Below, piece after piece: positions 15,192-17,587 of a DNA stretch of 17,587 nucleotides. A program made the position numbers and the translations under genes. The stretch is from assembly GCA_040758635.1 (NCBI GenBank), contig JBFLVI010000041.1, forward strand, positions 1-17,587, read 5' to 3'. Every line of letters begins with the position of its first letter. Position 1 is the first letter of the stretch. Under the pieces are notes generated by a model. That model saw only the letters and a list, made by a program, of their open reading frames with translations, was not told where the DNA came from and made no database searches. This DNA is from Yes71-27 sp040758635 (GTDB taxonomy: Bacteria > Bacillota > Desulfotomaculia > Desulfotomaculales > Ammonificaceae).

Positions 15192-16607
15192 CTAAATATC
15201 GTAGTATAGCACAAACTCGTACGGGTGCGGCCGGAGGCGAATGGCGTCCACTTCCTTCTGCCGCTTGTAGTTGATCCAGGCGTGGATCAGGTCGTCTGTG
15301 AAAACATCTCCCTGGAGCAGGAAGGCGTGGTCCTTTTCAAGTGCATCAAGCGCCTCACCCAGGGAAGCGGGGACGGCCGGGATGCTGCCGATTTCCACCG
15401 GCGAAAGCTCGTAAATATCCTTATCCAGCGGGTCACCGGGGTGAATCTTGTTCTTGACTCCGTCAATGCCTGCCAGCAGCATCGCCGCAAAAGCCAGGTA
15501 CGGGTTGCAGGAGGGATCCGGCGGCCGGTACTCAACCCGCTTAGTTTTGGGATTGGCCGAGTACACGGGAATCCGGACCGCCGCACTCCGGTTCCGCTGG
15601 GAGTATGCCAAGTACACCGGCGCCTCGTAACCCGGTACCAGCCGCTTATACGAATTTGTAGTGGGGCTGCAAAAGGCGGCCAGAGCCGGCCCATGCCTCA
15701 AGAGCCCGCCGATGTAATAAAGCGCCGTTTCGCTCAACTGCGCGTATCCGTCAGCGTCGAAGAAGATCGGCTTCCCGCCTTTCCATAAGCTCTGGTGGAC
15801 GTGCATCCCCGAACCGTTGTCCTGGAAAATGGGCTTCGGCATAAAGGTAGCCGTCTTTCCGTGCCGGCGCGCGACGTTTTTGACTATATACTTGAACATC
15901 AACAGTTGGTCTGCCATCTGGGTGAGCGGCGCGAAGCGCATGTCGATCTCTCCCTGGCCGGCCGTAGCCACCTCGTGGTGGTGGCACTCCACCGCGATGC
16001 CGCACCGCTGCATGAGCTGCACCATTTCGCTCCGCATATCTTGGAAGGTGTCCGTGGGCGGCACCGGGAAATAACCTTCCTTGTACCGGGGCTTGTAACC
16101 TAAATTGGGGTTTTCCATCCGGCCCGAATTCCAGAAACCCTCGGTCGAGTCAACAAAGTAATAACCGCAGCACTGAGTCTGGTCAAACCGCACGTCGTCC
16201 AGGACGAAGAACTCCGCTTCCGGTCCCCAGTAGCTGATGTCGGCGATACCGGACGTCTTCAAGTAGGCTTCCGCCTTCTGCGCGATGTAGCGCGGGTCCC
16301 GCTCGTAATTTTTGCGGCTCACCGGGTCGTAAACGTTACAAATTACGCTCAACGTGGGAATGTCGCAGAACGGATCCAGGACCGCCGTCGCCGGATCCGG
16401 GATCAAGATCATGTCGCTCTCGTTGATGGGCTTAAAACCCCGGATACTCGACCCGTCAAACCCAAAACCTTCTGCGAAACTCTCCTCGGTCAACTCACTG
16501 ATCGGCACCGTGAAATGCTGCCACAGACCCGGCAGGTCCATGAACTTCAAATCCACAAACTCCACCTTGTATTCGGTGGCCATATTTAAAACGTCTCTCG
16601 GTTCCAT
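15192..16607 (-). CDS. glnA: Glutamine synthetase type I-beta
   Basis: This second glutamine synthetase has 471 residues, the length of the E. coli type. It shows GFDGSSIRGFKPINESDM, WGPEAEFFVLDD, the beta-type insertion region (about 140-175, YYFVDSTEGFWNSGR), ECHHHEVATAGQGEIDMRF, NGSGMHVHQSLW, and SPTTNSYKRLVPGYEAP. Tyr399 in DKDIYELSP aligns with the adenylylated Tyr397 of E. coli, and the C-terminus ends PHPYEFVLYYDI as in that family. Whether an adenylyltransferase exists in this organism cannot be judged from the window. ATG 16607 has GGGAGGTAAAT upstream. Its long leader contains an intrinsic terminator and hexaloop hairpin (16815-16764), suggesting antitermination control. It is more like the proteobacterial enzyme than the adjacent alpha copy. 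Confidence 0.95.
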   Translation of the reverse strand: MEPRDVLNMATEYKVEFVDLKFMDLPGLWQHFTVPISELTEESFAEGFGFDGSSIRGFKPINESDMILIPDPATAVLDPFCDIPTLSVICNVYDPVSRKNYERDPRYIAQKAEAYLKTSGIADISYWGPEAEFFVLDDVRFDQTQCCGYYFVDSTEGFWNSGRMENPNLGYKPRYKEGYFPVPPTDTFQDMRSEMVQLMQRCGIAVECHHHEVATAGQGEIDMRFAPLTQMADQLLMFKYIVKNVARRHGKTATFMPKPIFQDNGSGMHVHQSLWKGGKPIFFDADGYAQLSETALYYIGGLLRHGPALAAFCSPTTNSYKRLVPGYEAPVYLAYSQRNRSAAVRIPVYSANPKTKRVEYRPPDPSCNPYLAFAAMLLAGIDGVKNKIHPGDPLDKDIYELSPVEIGSIPAVPASLGEALDALEKDHAFLLQGDVFTDDLIHAWINYKRQKEVDAIRLRPHPYEFVLYYDI

Positions 16608-16763
16608 TCCATTTACCTCCCAAAGATTTACTTATTCATTCCTCACAGGTCCCAAGTAACAGTCCGCCTTTCAAAAGGTTTAGGTTCCGTATATCAGATG
16701 CCCGGTCGCTCTTGCTAACGTTTTCCACCCCTTTGTCTCTCAGATTCTGCGTGGGAGTAAAAT

Positions 16764-16804
16764 AAAAAAACCCTTCACTCCGGCAAAAACACCGGCATGA
16801 AGGG
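16764..16804 (-). terminator. Leader terminator (attenuator) of type I-beta glnA
   Basis: On the minus strand CCCTTCATGCCGG (16804-16792) pairs with CCGGAGTGAAGGG (16783-16771): 13 positions, one G-U and one G-A mismatch, 8-base loop. Seven U follow (16770-16764). It lies about 115-155 bases after the predicted start site and about 155 bases before the gene, so it is well placed for attenuation. Confidence 0.8.
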
Positions 16805-16815
16805 CTTCGTTGCCC
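16802..16815 (-). promoter_or_regulatory. Hexaloop hairpin overlapping the glnA leader terminator (possible ANTAR target)
   Basis: GGGCAACGAAGCCC on the minus strand forms a 4-bp stem with loop AACGAA, having A at position 1 and G at position 4. Its 3' arm shares three bases (16804-16802) with the terminator's 5' arm, so the two cannot form together. Just upstream, CTGCC/GGACAG can form a bulged stem with six-base loop AGACCA (A1 but not G4), a possible P1. This matches ANTAR antiterminator architecture; the assignment is inferred. Confidence 0.5.
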
Positions 16816-16927
16816 GTTTAGTTATAAAGCTGTCCTGGTCTGGCAGTTCCCGTTACCAAGCCACCGGGAAGCCTGTTAATTTTCACTGGATTTTTTGCGC
16901 TTGACTTTTTAGGGCTTAACTTAGTTA

Positions 16928-16957
16928 ATTATAATAAATAATCGTACCTCTTGTCAA
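16928..16957 (-). promoter_or_regulatory. Strong sigma-A-type promoter for type I-beta glnA
   Basis: On the minus strand the -35 is consensus TTGACA (16957-16952), the spacer is 18 bases, and the -10 is consensus TATAAT (16933-16928). The start would be near 16921, giving a leader of about 315 bases that holds the hexaloop hairpin and terminator. The -35 lies 31 bases past the transposase stop. Confidence 0.75.
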
Positions 16958-16987
16958 CAAAATTAGTTTCATTGACCGTGTCAAGAT

Positions 16988-17587
16988 TCAGTAGGTAAAC
17001 CCCCGCTGAATTTTAAAACCTGTATAAGAACGCCGTAGCGAGACAAGTTCACGCAACACATACTTCACAAAAGGCCGGCTGGCAAACGGCCCGGCCAAAA
17101 TCGGCACCCCTGCGACTTTGAGCCAGGCCGCAGGATCTTCACCCCTAACTTTTAACCTTGGATCAATCACCTCCTGCCCTACCGCCTGCCTTAGCACCTC
17201 CTCCTCAAAACCTCTACCACCAACATAACAGGCCAATTCCCCGTTTGCCCGGTGGTTCATTAAGCCGCGCCATACGGTCGCCGCCAGGAATCGTCCACCG
17301 CGCCCCTATCCGCTTCATCCGCCGGGCAATAATATGGCGCACTTCACCCTCAATCGCCCCTAACCGCTCCTCCTCCGGCAAAGCAGCAATCCCTTCCCAG
17401 TTGCTCATAAGGTAAGTCGTAAGCTCGTGCACCCGCTTCTTCGCCGGACGGCTCGGCGCCCGCTTTAGCGCTCGCGCTAAAGCAAGGGAAACGGCTTCCC
17501 GGTCAAGTGCCGCTATCCCATTGGCTACCGCTTCATAACTCTCTGTCGAAAAGCTTAAGGCCTCGGTTAGACGCCGGCGCAGGTGGA
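16988..17587 (-). pseudogene. ISLre2/UPF0236-type transposase, C-terminal part, frameshifted, cut by window edge
   Basis: The first frame is open from the window edge (17587) and reads through VHELTTYLMSNWEG, EVRHIIARRMKRIGARW and GGDRMARL. The product then continues in another frame with NHRANGELACYVGGRGFEEEVL and ends GFKIQRGFTY before TGA at 16990-16988. The RHxxARRMKxxGARW, GGDRMARL and RANGEL blocks are typical of the C-terminal half of ISLre2-family (UPF0236) transposases. Removing one base (T at 17261 on the + strand) would rejoin the two parts, so a one-base insertion or sequencing error is likely. A 10-bp inverted repeat with a 2-base centre (17462-17483) lies inside the coding sequence. 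The 5' half of the gene is outside the window. Confidence 0.75.

Noticed and set aside
16608..16990. GlnR/TnrA operator or glutamine riboswitch upstream of glnA
   Set aside because: No TGTNA-N7-TNACA match and no glnA-motif core were seen; the hexaloop hairpin and terminator explain the region better.
17462..17483. 10-bp inverted repeat as a regulatory site
   Set aside because: It lies inside the transposase reading frame encoding an Ala/Leu/Arg run and has no U-tract, so coincidence is likely.

Overview
The window looks like a chromosomal nitrogen and redox region from an anaerobic, probably thermophilic, Clostridia-type Firmicute (Peptococcaceae-like). The basis is moderately high GC, strong AGGAGG-type ribosome binding sites, an archaeal-type split glutamate synthase, a NuoEF-type NADH module joined to a formate-dehydrogenase-like molybdopterin subunit, and an ISLre2-type transposase remnant. 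No genus can be named from this sequence alone. All twelve real genes and the transposase relic lie on the minus strand, so transcription runs from high to low coordinates.

In the direction of transcription, the window opens with a frameshifted transposase (17587-16988). A strong promoter, a long leader with an intrinsic terminator and a type I-beta glutamine synthetase follow (16957-15192). Next are a type I-alpha glutamine synthetase (15014-13680) and a split glutamate synthase: a glutaminase subunit (13478-12348), an FMN synthase subunit with its own ferredoxin domain (12384-10735), and a fused GXGXG/GltD-like NAD(P)H reductase/ferredoxin protein (10627-8297). Together these form a complete GS-GOGAT ammonia-assimilation set.

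A 628-base region without a confident gene (8296-7669) is dense in RNA signals. It holds a glycine-riboswitch-like aptamer, a consensus promoter, a hexaloop hairpin abutting a terminator, a second terminator and a doubtful Cys-rich mini-ORF. It leads into a divergent FMN glutamate-synthase-like protein (7668-6103) and a small ferredoxin (6086-5865), closed by a strong terminator.

The last block is a three-gene NADH-linked complex: NuoE (5627-5154), NuoF (5161-3545) and an 866-residue molybdopterin protein (3535-935). The latter resembles formate dehydrogenase, but Ser stands in place of the metal-ligating Cys/Sec and Leu in place of the formate-binding Arg. A lone acetolactate synthase small subunit, ilvN (777-286), follows without ilvB. 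Bases 1-285 hold a probable ilvN terminator and an inverted repeat, but no gene.

The most interesting points are the altered active site of the molybdopterin subunit, the glycine-type aptamer stranded in front of another promoter, and two nitrogen-gene leaders that share an AACG-type hexaloop hairpin next to a terminator, as in ANTAR antitermination.
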